This document shows, one piece after another, positions 12,601-21,800 of a stretch of DNA of 64,000 nt (positions are counted from its first letter, which is position 1; each line of letters begins with the position of its first letter). The position numbers and the translations under genes were made by a program. Source of the DNA: Heloderma charlesbogerti (Eukaryota > Chordata > Lepidosauria > Squamata > Helodermatidae). The stretch spans positions 248,001 through 312,000 of the forward strand of contig JANEZZ010001897.1 in assembly GCA_026122225.1 (NCBI GenBank). The letters run 5' to 3'. Under the pieces are notes generated by a model. The model saw nothing but the letters and a program-made list of their open reading frames with translations. It had not been told where the DNA came from and did no database searches.

Positions 12601-15600
12601 TTCCCTGCACCTCCTCCTCCAAGTCATTAATACAAATGTTGAAGAGCACTGGGCCCAGGACTGAGCCCTGCGGTACCCCACTCGTTACCTCTCCCTAGTT
12701 TGAGAAGGTCCCATTGATAAGCACTCTTTGAGTCCGATTCTGTAGCCAACTGTGGATCCATCGGATCGTTGTTTCATCTAGCCCACTTTGAGCTAGTTTG
12801 CTCATCAGGATATCATGGGGCACTTTGTCGAAAGCTTTGCTGAAGTCGAGGTATATGATGTCTACAGCGTTCCCACGGTCTACAAGAGAGGTTACTTCAT
12901 CAAAAAATGAGATCAAATTTGTCTGGCAGGACTTGTTCTTGGCAAATCCATGTTGGCTTCGAGTAATCATGGCATTGTTTTCGAGGTGCTTCCAGATGGA
13001 TTGCTTTATCATCTGCTCCAGAATTTTCCCAGGGATGGATGTCAGACTGACTGATCTGTAGTTCCCAGGTTCCTCCTTTTTACCCTTTTTGAAGATAGGG
13101 ACAACATTAGTCCTTCTCCAGTCATCTGGCACTTCCTCCGTCCTCCATGATTTCTCAAAGAGAATAGACAGTGGTTCTGAGAGTTCTTCTGCCAGTTCCT
13201 TTATTACTCTAGGATGCAGTTCATCTGGCCCTGGAGATTTGAACTCATTCAAAGTAATTAGGTGTTCCTTGACCATATGCCTATCGATCTCAAGCTGCAG
13301 TCCTGCCCCTTCAGCCTATACTTCGCCTTTGCCAGGGGGGTCATAGACCCTCTTTTGGGAGAAGACTGAGCCAAAGTAGGAATTGAGCACCTCTGCCTTT
13401 TCTTTGTCATCTGTTATCGTTTTGCCATCCTTATTTAATAGCTGAACAACCATGTCTTTCCTCTGCCTTTTACTGTGCACGTAGCTGAAGAAAGCCTTTT
13501 TGTTGTTTTTAGCATCCCTCACTAACCTCAGCTCGTTCTCAGCTTTAGCCTTCCTGACGCCATCCCTGCAATTCTGTGCTACCTGCCTGTACTCTTCCTT
13601 TGTTACTTGGCCTTCTTTCCACTTCCTCTATGTGTCGTTTTTTGTTTTCAGGTCATCCCTAAGCTTTTTGTGAAGCCACATTGGCTTCTTCTGTTGTCTT
13701 CCACCTTTTCTTCTTGTTGGAATTGTTTGTGATTGTGCCTTGAGAATTTCCTTTTTTAAAAGCTCCCACCCATCTTGGACTCCTTTTCTCATTAGCGTCG
13801 CTTGCCATGGGACCTTACTGATCATTGTTCTGGGTCTGAGTTTATTAAAATCAGCTTTCCTAAAATCCAGGGTACGCGTTTGACTACACTCGGCTTTTGC
13901 TTCCCTTAGAACCAAGAACTCAAGTACAACATGGTCGCTTTCCCCCAGAGTTCCTGTAACTGCTACTTTATCCACTAAGTCATCTCTGTTGGTTAGGATC
14001 AAGTCAAGGATAGCCGATCCTCTAGTTCCTTCCTCTACTTTCTGTAGGAGGAAGTTATCTGCCACACAAGTCAGGAATTTCCTGGAGGGGCCATGTTTTG
14101 CAGAATTTGTCTCCCAACAAATATCGGGGAAATTGAAGTCCCCCATTACTACTACATCATGCTTCCTTAAAACATTGGCTATTTGCTTTTCAAAAGTTTC
14201 ATCCTTGTCTTCTCCTTGGTTGGGTGGCCGGTAGTAGACTCCGACCACCAGGTTCCTTTGATTCTTTGCTCCATTTAATTTGATCCAGATGCTCTCGATG
14301 GGGCTACCAAGCTCATCCCCCTGTATTTCTGTGCAGAGATATGTATTTTTCACATACAGTGCAACCCCACCTCCCTTTCTGTTCCTCCTGTTCTTTTTGA
14401 ACAATTTATATCCTTCAACTGCTGTATTCCAGTCATAAGAGTCATCCCACCAAGTCTCAGTTATACCTATCAAGTCATAATTTCCCTCCTGTATTAAGAG
14501 TTCAAGTTCATTCTGTTTGTTTCCCATACTCTGGGCATTAGTATATAGACATCGAAGACCATGTGCTTCATAGTCTGGCTTTCTTCCTACATGTGTGAAG
14601 ACTATTATTGGGCGCTATCAGAGCTGTTCTCTCCATTGCAGTGCATGCGCCTACGTCCATTGTTACCCCCAACATTACATCTCCCTTCCCCGTAGGATTC
14701 AGTTTAAAGCCCTCCTGATGAAGTTCTTCATGCTGTGGCCAAACACATTCTTCCCCTCCTTTGTGAGGTGCAACCTGTGCCTTGCCAACAGCCCATCTTC
14801 CAGGAAGTATAGCCCGTGGTCCCAGAATCCAAATCTCTCTCGTTGGCACCACCTTCGTAGCCAATCATTCACCCGGAGTATTTTTCGTTCCCTTTCTATC
14901 CCTCTTCTAACTACTGGAAGGATGGATGAGAAAACTATCTGGGCCCCAAAGTTCTTGAGTTTCCTCCCCAAAGCTTCAAAGTCTGACGTGATTTCTTCGT
15001 AGCTCCGCTTGGCGGTATCATTTGTTCCCAAGGACATGTTTTTTTGGTGTTAGTTCTAGAAGGTGTTGTAGGTCTTCATAGAACCAATCAACCTCAGCTT
15101 CCTTGGCCTCAGTGGTTGGGGCATAGACTTGAATTACTGTGGTGTTGAATGGTTTGCCTTGGATTCGTACTGAGATCATTCTGTCGTTTTTGAGATTGTA
15201 CCCCAGTACTGCTTTCCCACCCTTTTATTGACTATGAGTGCTACTCCATTTCTTCTAAGGGATTCTTGCCCACAGTAGTAGATATAATGGTCACCTGAAT
15301 TAAATTTGCCCATGCTTGTCCATTTGAGTTCGCTGATTCCCACGATGTCGATGTTCAATCTTGCCATCTCCTGTTTGACCACCTCCAGCTTACCTTGATT
15401 CATTGATCTGACATTCCAGGTTCCTAAACAATATTGTTCTTTACAGCATTGGATTTTCTTTTCACCACCAGACACATCCACAGCTGAGTGTCCTTTCGGC
15501 TTTGGCCCAGCCACTTCACTCTTTCTGGCGCTACTTGGAAATACCCTCTGCTCTTCCCCAGTAGTATATTGGACCTTCCGACCTGAGGGGCTCACCTTCC

Positions 15601-18380
15601 AGCGTCATCTCTTTTATCCTTGTGATACGTTCCATGGGGTTTTCTTGGCCAGAATACTGGAGTGGGTTGCCATTTCCTTCTCCAGTGGACCACATTTTGT
15701 CAGAACTCTCCGCCATGACCTGTCCATCTTGGGTGGCCCTGCACGGCATAGCTTATGGTTTCACCGAGTTACGCAAGCCCCTTCGCCACAACAAGGCAGT
15801 GATCCATGAAGGGGATGTATTCTATTACCTGACTGAAATTAACTTAAGGCAGCTCCAGAAGCTGGAGCTAGTGCAGAATGCAGCAGCTTGGCTGTTATCA
15901 GGAGCTGCCGATTTTCAGCATACAAATCCTTTGCTGAGGGAACTGCACTGGCTGTCCATTTGCTACCCAGCCAGGTTTAAGGTTTTGGTACTAGTGCGCA
16001 AAGCCCTAAACAACTTGGGGCCAGTCTACCTGACAAAGCACCTTCTCCCTTACCAACCTGCCCGACACTGAGGTCATCAGAGGGCATGCTCCTGGTGGTT
16101 CCACATGGACCTGTGGCCCAATTGGAGTCCACCCAGAGAAGATGGATGTGGTGGCTCCCTTCTTACGGAACTCTATGCCTCTGGAGATCAGGCAGGCGCC
16201 AACACTGTTGTTTTCAGTGCCTCCTGAAAACAGCTCTTTTCCAGGAAGCCTTCCTTGGTTAACCAATTATAGTTTATTGGCACTTAGTTTTTTGTTTTGG
16301 GTTTTTAAAAAAAATTGTTTCAGTATCATTTTCCATTCTTTTTATCATTTTATCTCTTGTTGTTCCCCGCTCCAGGATCTGTTTAGATGTGGAGCAGTAT
16401 ACAAATGTTGTATAAACGTCATATAAATAAACTTCAGAATTAGCAATTACTTTAACCAGATAATTCACATCACTACAAAAACAATTCTGGCATTGACCTT
16501 TAAATGCAGATGTTCTTGCAAAAAAAGAAGTATTACATGGAGCAGTCTTAGTGTTTCTGAGTTCATTTATCAGTTGTCTCATTGATGTACTAGTGAAGGA
16601 TGATCCATTTAAAATATATTCACTCAAGTGCAGTTGTAATGGCTTTAATGCAGGTAGGTTGCTTACAAGTAACAAGTAGGATTCTTAGAGTGCAATCCTG
16701 TGTATTGCACTCCCCTTGGAAGAAAGCTTCTGAGTACCCAGTGCCCTGCCAAGCTGCGGCTGGCTGGGCGGAGTGACAGAGGCGATTTTGTCTCTGTCAT
16801 CTGTTTTTTGGCTTTTTCCTCTAGACAGGCCTCTGAGCCTATCTAGAGGAGGTGTGTTGGTGGGGGAGGGGCTGTACAGGCTATAGGATTTTTCAGATCC
16901 TGGCCTCTCACCTCCTACTAGAACATCCCCTTTCTGACCTCTCCAAGGCAGAGGTTTATTTTGGTAAGTCTTGCTCAGTAAAACAAATTTGAAGTACAGA
17001 AATACCCATGACCTGGTGTTTTGTTTTTGGCCTTGGTATGCATGAGAAACTAAGGACATTGGTGACAGAACCAACGTGGTTGGTTGGGTGTGCGTGTGTA
17101 TGCATATGTATTATATAAAAACATAAGTCACACCGTTATTTCTATATTCTCTCTGCAGGAGGAGATCACCATCTCCATATTACAGCCGAGGGGGCTACAG
17201 GTCTCGGTCTCGGTCTCGATCCTATTCACCTCGTAAGTAACAAGTTCAATACACTGTCAGTATTCTGAAATTCCGCATAACTTAGGGGAAAGGGCTACCT
17301 AAAACTGAATGCAATTTAACCTAACAGGCCAGTGGAGTTTCTGTGGACCCCAGCAGCTGTCTGAAATATTTGTAAAACATTTTAGCAACCTAGAACCGCT
17401 TTATACTCCCATGTACTCTTCAACAGTTATTGTCCTGTGGTGTTTCATTTATTTCCCTCCCCCTTCTGTGTTTTTTATAAAATTACATTTAGCCTATTAA
17501 GCTATCAGGGATCCAATTTATCCCTATTGGAACGAATGGGAAAGTGAAACTACCTATGTCATGAATTCCATATTTTTGTGTTTGTGTCCGTAGCATTTGA
17601 GGGGCATTGGAGTAGATATTTTTTTCTGGTTTTGTAAAAGATTTTTTTTCTGTACAAAATCCTAAGCACTGCAGGGGTGTTATTTAGATCCTCAGGAGTA
17701 CATTTCCTCATGGGGATTAATTTTCTTCCAGGTTGGCTTCACTCTCATCATGCAAATGTACAATACTGATTTCTTATTTGTAATGTTCTTTTTGAAATAA
17801 AACCTTATTGGGCTACTGGAGTTCATTGGATCCCTTCCACTATTTTCTATTAGTTATTCTAATTGCAAGTAATGCCACTTTTCCTTTTTATACATGTAGG
17901 CTTGGATCCAGAAATCCCTTGAGCGAGGATTACTTCCACTGGCAGAAGAGAGGAGGTGATTCTTGCCTATTTGCCATGAAGCACTTGTGCCCCCCGCCAC
18001 CTCTGGATGATTGGAGGATCCTCCAGAAGAGTGGGGGGTGACACAAGGACTAAGCAAAAATTACCTCCCTCCTTCTGTGAATGGGGGCTTTTTCTCAAGC
18101 AGAGATGATTCAGCAAATGGAAGGAGCCTTTCCATTCACGGAAGAGCACATCTCGGTCCAAGCTGATGAATGTGCATGAGGGGAAATACCTCTCACAACT
18201 AGTAATTAACTAGTAATTTGCATTCTGAATTGCCCAGTTTGGGTGTGGCAGGAAAAACCTCAGTACACAATGTACAGCTTTTGAATTAACAGTGCCTGTT
18301 GACTGTGAAGGTACAGAATTGCATAGATTCAGGATTATAATAGAGTTCTTAATTTCTTTGTATTTGCAGGTCGCTACTGA
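453..18380 (+). CDS. TRA2B: TRA2B, transformer-2 protein homolog beta (3' part, six coding exons)
   Basis: SR-like nuclear splicing factor that binds GAA-rich exonic enhancers and activates exon inclusion. Coding exons: 453-641, 4590-4705, 6679-6762, 8777-8863, 17159-17232, 18370-18380. All internal junctions are AG/GT and the phases join cleanly into 186 residues plus a stop. In order the protein shows the RRM (RNP2 LGVFGL, RNP1 RGFAFVYF), the linker ending in [14 protein letters not shown], a YDRGYD-type segment, 17 glycines, [12 protein letters not shown], and a short RS tail ending SYSPRRY. The motif [18 protein letters not shown] and the WRAAQDRDQ segment after the glycine run fit TRA2B rather than TRA2A. 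The N-terminal RS1 domain and start codon (roughly 110 residues by comparison with the 288-residue human protein, from memory) lie upstream of the window. Differences recalled against mammals: ESVDD for ENVDD, QMYR for QIYR, and a longer glycine run. Confidence 0.97.
930..1128 (-). repeat. MIR-like tRNA-derived SINE
   Basis: On the + strand it reads ATCCTCACAATAACCCTGTG, then GATTTGAACCCAGG and AGCCACTGTGCC. The reverse complement has a tRNA-like B box (CCTGGGTTCAAATC) near its 5' end and the L2/MIR-like tail at its 3' end. A second copy in the same orientation follows directly. Confidence 0.65.
1140..1378 (-). repeat. MIR-like SINE, second copy
   Basis: Same layout as the preceding element: TTATTTATTT tail, ATCCTCACAACAACCCTGTA, CCAGTGAGCTTCACAGCTGA, then GATTTGAAACTGGG. 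It lies head-to-tail with the copy at 930-1128 inside the TRA2B intron. Confidence 0.65.
1584..1710. mobile_element. Palindromic MITE (probable Tc1/mariner type)
   Basis: This 127-bp near-palindrome has termini GGCTGAATCC and GGTTCAACC and is flanked by TA on both sides (1582-1583, 1711-1712). The inner arms (TTAGTCCTATTTAGAGTAGA and its complement) pair across the element. The TA duplication suggests Tc1/mariner. A related degraded palindrome lies near 63459-63590. Confidence 0.65.
1740..2803. other. Unique TRA2B intron sequence
   Basis: AT-rich intron DNA with no recognisable repeat, exon or RNA gene. The open frame on the minus strand at 1874-2284 has no recognisable domain and reads like chance. 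Confidence 0.6.
2812..3150. mobile_element. Non-autonomous hAT-like element (339 bp)
   Basis: Termini are TAGGAATGG and CCATCCCTA (inverted, one mismatch). They are flanked by 8-bp direct repeats, GTTTTGCC at 2804-2811 and TTTTTGCC at 3151-3158 (7 of 8 match). An 8-bp duplication and TAGGG-type ends are hAT hallmarks. The interior is GC-rich compared with the surrounding intron and has an inner inverted repeat around GGCCAGATTC/GAATCTGGCC. Confidence 0.75.
3444..3964. mobile_element. Non-autonomous hAT-like element (521 bp)
   Basis: Left end CAGGGATGGG and right end CCCCATCCCTA form imperfect inverted termini. Flanking 8-bp repeats are GGCTAAAC (3436-3443) and GACTAAAC (3965-3972), 7 of 8 identical. 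Inside, TGCTGACTTCTGAGTAGAC occurs twice (about 3700 and 3730), a small internal duplication. No transposase coding is seen. Confidence 0.75.
4430..4530. repeat. Four consecutive perfect AT-rich hairpins
   Basis: Three 21-bp inverted repeats with 1-nt loops sit at 4430-4450 and 4459-4479 (arm TAGTGAATTA) and 4480-4500 (arm ACATGAATTA). A fourth with arm CATGAATTA and a 4-nt loop sits at 4509-4530. Shared core GAATTAGTAATTC. The array ends 59 nt before the acceptor of the next TRA2B exon. Confidence 0.85.
4590..4705 (+). CDS. TRA2B: TRA2B exon: end of RRM and linker
   Basis: This 116-bp exon follows CTCCCATAG and is followed by GTAAGT. It encodes [20 protein letters not shown] and then the linker through GIYMGRPT, ending two bases into the next Tyr codon. 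The linker is the segment that helps TRA2 bind RNA next to the RRM. A row of four AT-rich hairpins lies 60-160 nt upstream. Confidence 0.97.
4706..6370. other. TRA2B intron, mostly unique
   Basis: Holds a short (TTCA)n run at 4811-4830 and a TGG/GTGTG-rich patch near 5965-5993. The near-duplicate GGCAGCCATTTTGTGA / GGTGGCCATTTTGTGA at about 6174-6222 may be a small repeat. Otherwise no feature is recognised. Confidence 0.55.
6400..6606 (+). mobile_element. LINE 3' end (L2/CR1-type)
   Basis: A T-rich stretch leads into GCCACATTGAGCACCATTTG, GTGGGAAAGAAATGTAATAA, and a terminal ATTATTATT tail. This is the usual 3' UTR end of L2-type LINEs in reptiles. It is truncated to the last 200 bp or so. 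Confidence 0.6.
6679..6762 (+). CDS. TRA2B: TRA2B exon: Tyr/Asp/Arg-rich segment
   Basis: This 84-bp, frame-neutral exon follows CCTTACAG and is followed by GTAAGT. It encodes [20 protein letters not shown] and then YYSRSY. It begins and ends two bases into a codon. Confidence 0.96.
6763..8776. other. Unique TRA2B intron sequence
   Basis: AT-rich intron with no recognisable repeat or exon. Open frames here (for example 6995-7291 and 7651-7848 on the minus strand) lack known domains and are treated as chance. Confidence 0.6.
8777..8863 (+). CDS. TRA2B: TRA2B exon: polyglycine linker
   Basis: This 87-bp exon follows TTTTCACAG and is followed by GTATGC. It encodes 17 consecutive glycines with mixed GGA/GGT/GGC/GGG codons, then [11 protein letters not shown]. 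The mixed codons suggest the run is established rather than a fresh slippage product. The human protein has about eight glycines here (from memory). Confidence 0.96.
9131..9495 (-). pseudogene. BovB ORF C-terminus and 3' UTR
   Basis: Contains the C-terminal BovB segment in frames interrupted relative to the main ORF ([20 protein letters not shown] and WLSSITDG). The characteristic 3' end that serves as the reverse-transcriptase template follows. This BovB tail is also the tail of Sauria-type and ruminant SINEs. Confidence 0.85.
9496..10875 (-). pseudogene. BovB reverse transcriptase (open fragment, 459 codons)
   Basis: RTE-clade reverse transcriptase with an intact reading frame over 459 codons. 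Recognisable motifs include [18 protein letters not shown] thumb/finger sequence, [32 protein letters not shown], motif [29 protein letters not shown], motif C region NNLRYAD, and [10 protein letters not shown] near the C-terminus. Motif C reads YADN instead of YADD, and AFDCVDH reads AFACVDH, so the enzyme is probably dead. The true ORF starts further upstream; the Met at 10875 is internal ([10 protein letters not shown] region). Confidence 0.92.
10965..11090 (-). mobile_element. 126-bp LINE-tail insertion inside BovB
   Basis: The insert reads TTATTTAATTAATTAATT, then ACCGCCCAATAGCCGAAGCT and CTGGGCGGTTTACAA. It is flanked by CAGTT at 10960-10964 and 11091-11095, and the BovB sequence (CATTCAGTTGGATATATC) reads through when it is removed. 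The GAAGCTCTCTGGGCGGTTTACAA core recurs near 22635, 28140 and 45200, so this is a family of L2-type 3' ends. It breaks the BovB ORF. Confidence 0.85.
11096..11709 (-). pseudogene. BovB AP-endonuclease, C-terminal half
   Basis: Encodes the apurinic endonuclease motifs [11 protein letters not shown] (catalytic Asp and Asn), [14 protein letters not shown] and [16 protein letters not shown] (SDH motif). The linker [24 protein letters not shown] segment leads toward the reverse transcriptase. The frame shifts at least twice, so the protein is broken. The N-terminal half is at 15176-15595. Confidence 0.88.
11788..12690 (-). pseudogene. CR1 reverse transcriptase, C-terminal part (fragmented)
   Basis: Three consecutive open pieces carry the CR1 RT end. 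12452-12649 has the motif C region [12 protein letters not shown]. 12132-12437 has [20 protein letters not shown] then [15 protein letters not shown]. 11788-12135 has [20 protein letters not shown] and [15 protein letters not shown]. Motif C is FAED where FADD is expected, so a catalytic Asp is replaced by Glu. Frameshifts separate the pieces. Confidence 0.9.
12695..13522 (-). pseudogene. CR1 reverse transcriptase, N-terminal part
   Basis: Contains [55 protein letters not shown] and motif [19 protein letters not shown] with its Asp residues intact. The open frame ends at INGTFSN followed by a stop where the family continues with [11 protein letters not shown], so the ORF is truncated by a nonsense change near 12693. 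The upstream piece 13316-13522 ([19 protein letters not shown]) is in another frame. Confidence 0.9.
13628..14527 (-). pseudogene. CR1 AP endonuclease domain of ORF2
   Basis: A 299-codon open stretch. It shows [14 protein letters not shown] (catalytic Glu), [37 protein letters not shown] (Asp/Asn) and [10 protein letters not shown] (SDH). All the usual endonuclease motifs appear intact. The frame is lost before the reverse transcriptase. Confidence 0.92.
14699..15037 (-). pseudogene. CR1 ORF1 esterase-like domain (partial)
   Basis: A 112-codon fragment reads [45 protein letters not shown] and then [11 protein letters not shown]. The GTND block and the late D-x-x-H-type block ([12 protein letters not shown]) match the SGNH/GDSL esterase fold known from the C-terminal part of CR1 ORF1. 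The nucleophile-bearing N-terminal part is lost with the 5' truncation. The remainder continues in another frame at 14568-14864. Confidence 0.82.
15036..15810 (-). mobile_element. BovB LINE, 5' portion
   Basis: Carries the N-terminal endonuclease frame at 15176-15595 ([54 protein letters not shown]). The typical BovB 5' UTR follows (ACTCGGTGAAACCATAAGC and GGGCCACCCAAGATGGACAG in the sense direction). It joins to 9131-11700 once the CR1 is removed. The catalytic Glu motif GISELKW is present. Confidence 0.9.
15815..16435 (+). mobile_element. L2-clade LINE 3' fragment
   Basis: A + strand frame reads [40 protein letters not shown] and [20 protein letters not shown], the C-terminal part of an L2-type reverse transcriptase ORF. 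A T-rich 3' UTR ends with ATATAAATAAAC. A stop at 16071 and frame changes show it is broken. It lies in the opposite orientation to the neighbouring BovB. Confidence 0.8.
16436..17158. other. TRA2B intron tail before the RS exon
   Basis: Unique sequence. An AGTGCAATCCTGTGTATTGC patch at 16690 resembles the end of the CAATCCTA palindromic MITEs seen elsewhere, but no second terminus is clear. The polypyrimidine tract TTTCTATATTCTCTCTGCAG precedes the exon. Confidence 0.5.
17159..17232 (+). CDS. TRA2B: TRA2B exon: C-terminal RS domain
   Basis: This 74-bp exon follows CTCTCTGCAG and is followed by GTAAGT. It encodes [20 protein letters not shown] then SYSP. It is separated from the previous exon by an 8.3-kb intron swollen by BovB, CR1 and L2-type LINE insertions. 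Confidence 0.96.
17233..18369. other. Last TRA2B intron, with a possible degraded MITE
   Basis: Mostly unique. The segment 17898-18165 has ends CTTGGATCCAGAAATCC and CATCTCGGTCCAAG that are loosely inverted, which may be an old palindromic transposon. No clear target duplication was found. Confidence 0.4.
18370..18380 (+). CDS. TRA2B: TRA2B last coding exon: final residues and stop
   Basis: After TATTTGCAG the exon completes an Arg codon and reads Arg-Tyr-stop (TGA at 18378-18380). The protein therefore ends SPRRY, the expected TRA2 terminus. The exon continues as 3' UTR. Confidence 0.95.
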
Positions 18381-18762
18381 AGTATGAGACCGAGGACTTT
18401 GTAGCTACAGACAGTGCATTGAGATTGCAAACTTGTGGACAATACTTTGTTACTTTTGTTCAAGTCTAATAGTGCCTAGTGAATTAGGTGACTTTTACAC
18501 CTTTTATGGAGACTACTTTTGGTGAAGTTTTAAAATGCTGTTTCATTCTGCATATTTGTGTAGTTGGTGCTTTGTTCAGAGTTGTGTTTTGAAAAGAGTA
18601 TGTCTTCCGCATGTGTTTTAGTCTGAACTTTGCAGAAGGATTTCTATTGTCCATAATTCTTCGCTCAATTTTTTTTTTCAGTTTCCAGGGTATTTTGAAG
18701 ATCAAAACCTGTGTAATATGCTTTGAAATGGTGGCATAATAAAAAGTTTTTTTACTTACTTT
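18381..18762 (+). other. TRA2B: TRA2B 3' UTR
   Basis: Non-coding, AT-rich, repeat-free sequence runs from the TGA stop to just beyond the AATAAA at 18738-18743, so the short 3' UTR is about 380 nt. The exact cleavage site is not visible. Confidence 0.8.
18738..18743 (+). promoter_or_regulatory. TRA2B: Poly(A) signal of TRA2B (proximal)
   Basis: Canonical AATAAA followed about 8-25 nt later by a T-rich stretch, 358 nt after the stop codon. Confidence 0.8.
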
Positions 18763-18893
18763 GAAGTCCATATCTTCTACTTAGCCAAAGTCTGAGTCAG
18801 AGAAAGAACAAAACTACATGCAAATTCAGAGCAGTATCCAAAATCCTGTCCCCCGAATCCCTCTTTCGAATACCATCTGTCATAAGAAGTCTG

Positions 18894-18899
18894 AATAAA
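18894..18899 (+). promoter_or_regulatory. TRA2B: Possible distal poly(A) signal of TRA2B
   Basis: A second canonical AATAAA lies 156 nt downstream of the first in unique DNA. Use as an alternative polyadenylation site is inference. Confidence 0.4.
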
Positions 18900-21800
18900 A
18901 AGTCCATATTGTAATTTGCTATTTCTGTAAGTAGATAAAGCTTTTTTTGTGTTAGAAGATATAAGCTGCTTGAAACGTGTGATAAGGAACTGTATTTAAG
19001 TTACGAAGATGTTGATTTGGAAATTCAGTTGTCCAGCAGTTCACAAAGCAGTCTGTCACTCTTGTGGAAATTGTTTGCATCCTAGTTCCATGATGTGCAA
19101 GTATTCCCCCCGTAGCCAAGCAGATTGAACAGTTCTGGCTGTATTTTTTTAAGGATAACGTGTTGAAAAACAGCTTCAAACTCATTGGTTTTAGGGAGCT
19201 GCATGAATGATTTACACATCACTCACTTGGTAGTCTCAGATCGATAGGTCTGCAACAGTGTGTCCTGTCCTCAGCAGGTGCTTGAACTGAAATATTCCCG
19301 GTTCAGCTGGGACTTCCATCTTCAGCTTCAGTCAAGAACATAGATTCATCTCTGTTTTTCACCCATCTTATACTCAAGCCGATTGCTGGGTTCCAGAAAG
19401 CTACTTTAAACATGTTTGAGGGTTTGGGCATGTCAAGTGAGTAAACTCCCCAATTACTGGGTGCTCATGAGAACTTAAAAGAGCTGCACAAATTTAAACA
19501 GTGAGAATGTTAAACTCTTTGACAACTTAGAAGCAGGCATGTGCAGATAACTTGTCTACTGACCTAGAGCCTCTTGATTTGCAGGAAGTCCCAATGTAAG
19601 TGTAGCCTTTTAAAACCATTCATTGCATGTCTTGATACAGGGCAACTTAGCTTTCAGTGGACAATATATTCTCTTCAGCTAAGATTTTAAGTATGTAACA
19701 GTTGCTGACATGGGAAGGACATAATGGTTAAATATGTCATCTCAGTAGTGATAGGTTCTGTATATTATGCTTGGTAAGAATGCTCGTTAAAGAAACAGAA
19801 GAAGGAGATTCTGAATTAAAGAATCTGTAAATGTTGCGGGTGGGGGTGCTTTTATATTTTTATTAAACCATAGAATAGCATTCAAAAGCTGGAATTCCTA
19901 TAGTATTTTGCAGTACTGAAGAATGCTGCACAGTGGGGCAAGGGATGCAGGTATGCCATCAGTGTATATGCATTAGTGTAATTCCAAGCGTTTCCTGTTT
20001 GTGTGTGGATCACTAGCAACTCCTATTACCAGTGCTATCATAGGGGCTTCAGGTGGGGTTTATAGCCATTTCTTGCATACCTGTTGCTTGTTTGTGTGTG
20101 AATTGATCCAATACTTGTTCCCCTGCCCTCTCTAGAGAAGACCAGACACCTGTCTGATTAAAGTTTAGTTAAGTATCCAGGATATGACGTATCCTTAGAG
20201 CTCCAGGGTAAAACTGAAACAAAAAGGCTGTGTTAACACTTTAAGACAAGATTTAGTGTGGCATAAGCTTTTTGTGGACTAGAACACATTCCTCTCCCAC
20301 TACAGATACTAAATTAGCATGGCAAAGCTAGAAAAAATCCCTTAGCACTAATAATTGTGGTTGCCTTGTGTATATTTGAGTTCTGCATAAAAATGTCACT
20401 ACCTGTTACTTTTCATGGCTTTTTGCCCCCCACTGTTTAATTCCCCCCCTCTATATATGTGCATGAGATAATATATAACTGAGAATACACTTCATATATG
20501 TGTATAACAACAGCTTCTGCCATAAGACACTTGGTGTCTTGACAAGATACAAAGGCTAGACCTTTATAATATGTTGCTGAACAAAGAAAAATACAAAGGT
20601 TAAACAGATGAAAAAACTAAATGCAGAGGGTTAAAAGCTTATAAAGAAAGTAAGTGTGAATTCAGTGACACAGGTGCAATACCCTAGCCACGTGTAATAA
20701 ATGGAAGGAAGGAGGTACAAGCTTTGCGTGCTTTTCAAATAAGATTACTCCTATGGAAGTCGACTATGAAACTCTCACAAGCACATTCCATAGTAAACTC
20801 ATTACTATATTGTAGCTGTTCTATGTGTTGAAAGTGAGTAATTATTTTCAGATATAACTATTTGCATGGGGGGGTGAAACTTACAGGGAGGGTGTCAGGA
20901 CTGTAGGCAATAGATAAGAATTTATTGTACACCTAAGTTGTGTGGGAAAGCTCAGATCGCTTTCTGAGAGTTAATGGTAGCTAATTTTGATCATCCTTTT
21001 TAAACAAGGCCAATATTTGTCATTAATAAAATTAACATGTAGAATCACCACCTCAAGTATGATATGCTTTTCTGCATATGTGATTTGTTATGGTTCACTG
21101 AAAAGAGTACATGTACTCCTAACAGCAAGTTTTTCATAATCTTGAGCTGCTGTGCACGTGTCAGTAGTGATTTGATCTACAGGAAACGCCTATGAAAGTG
21201 GCACTATTCTGTGGTAATTTCAAGCCCATTCTTGTTCACACTCCTCTCCCACTCTAATCATGCTTACATAGATCAAGGAGAAGTTGGACCCTGTGACAGA
21301 AATTTAGCTTACCCAGAGAAGGCAAGTGCTCAAGGAATTATACTGAGCAAGCAACACCATGCCGTCCCTGTTTGGATGATATAGGGAGTAACGAAAACAA
21401 CAATACCTGGAATTGGCAACAACCTATGTATAGCTATGAAGCTCTTCCTGATTGGTGAAAATCCTGTTGAACCCTCTGAGCTTCGGAGATTTCACTAGAT
21501 ACTATCCACATACTGTCAAGCCCATTTGCGTAGTCGTACAGACTAGAAACTTGCTTTTTAAAACAATGAAAGCTGACGTTCTTAGCATGCTGTGTTTAAT
21601 AGCTAATGTCAAATTTATGAGCATTTACGTAATTGTGGAATACACTGCCCTGACAGTATTTCCAAACAATGAAAATGCTGGCTGTTGGAGAATCATCCAG
21701 AAGCACCCAATAGTGTAGCAGTGTTGAACACTACGCATTTTCAAGCTAGCTTGGAGATGCCTGGAAGTTCTACATAAGCCACTTTGAGCTTATTTAAAAA

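Larger units (their letters stand above)
11701..15035 (-). mobile_element. CR1 LINE inserted into BovB (about 3.3 kb, 5'-truncated)
   Basis: The 3' end on the + strand reads TCATAGAATCATAGAATAG then GGGTTGGAAGGGGCCTACAA, the hallmark CR1 terminus with its ATTCTATGATT tail. Moving right come the reverse transcriptase, the endonuclease, and part of ORF1 with an esterase-like domain. The 5' junction near 15028-15045 abuts BovB sequence that resumes (TTTTTTTGGTGTTAGTTCTA). BovB ends at GATGAAAA on the other side. The CR1 is therefore younger than the BovB it interrupts. It has no long intact ORF. Confidence 0.93.
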
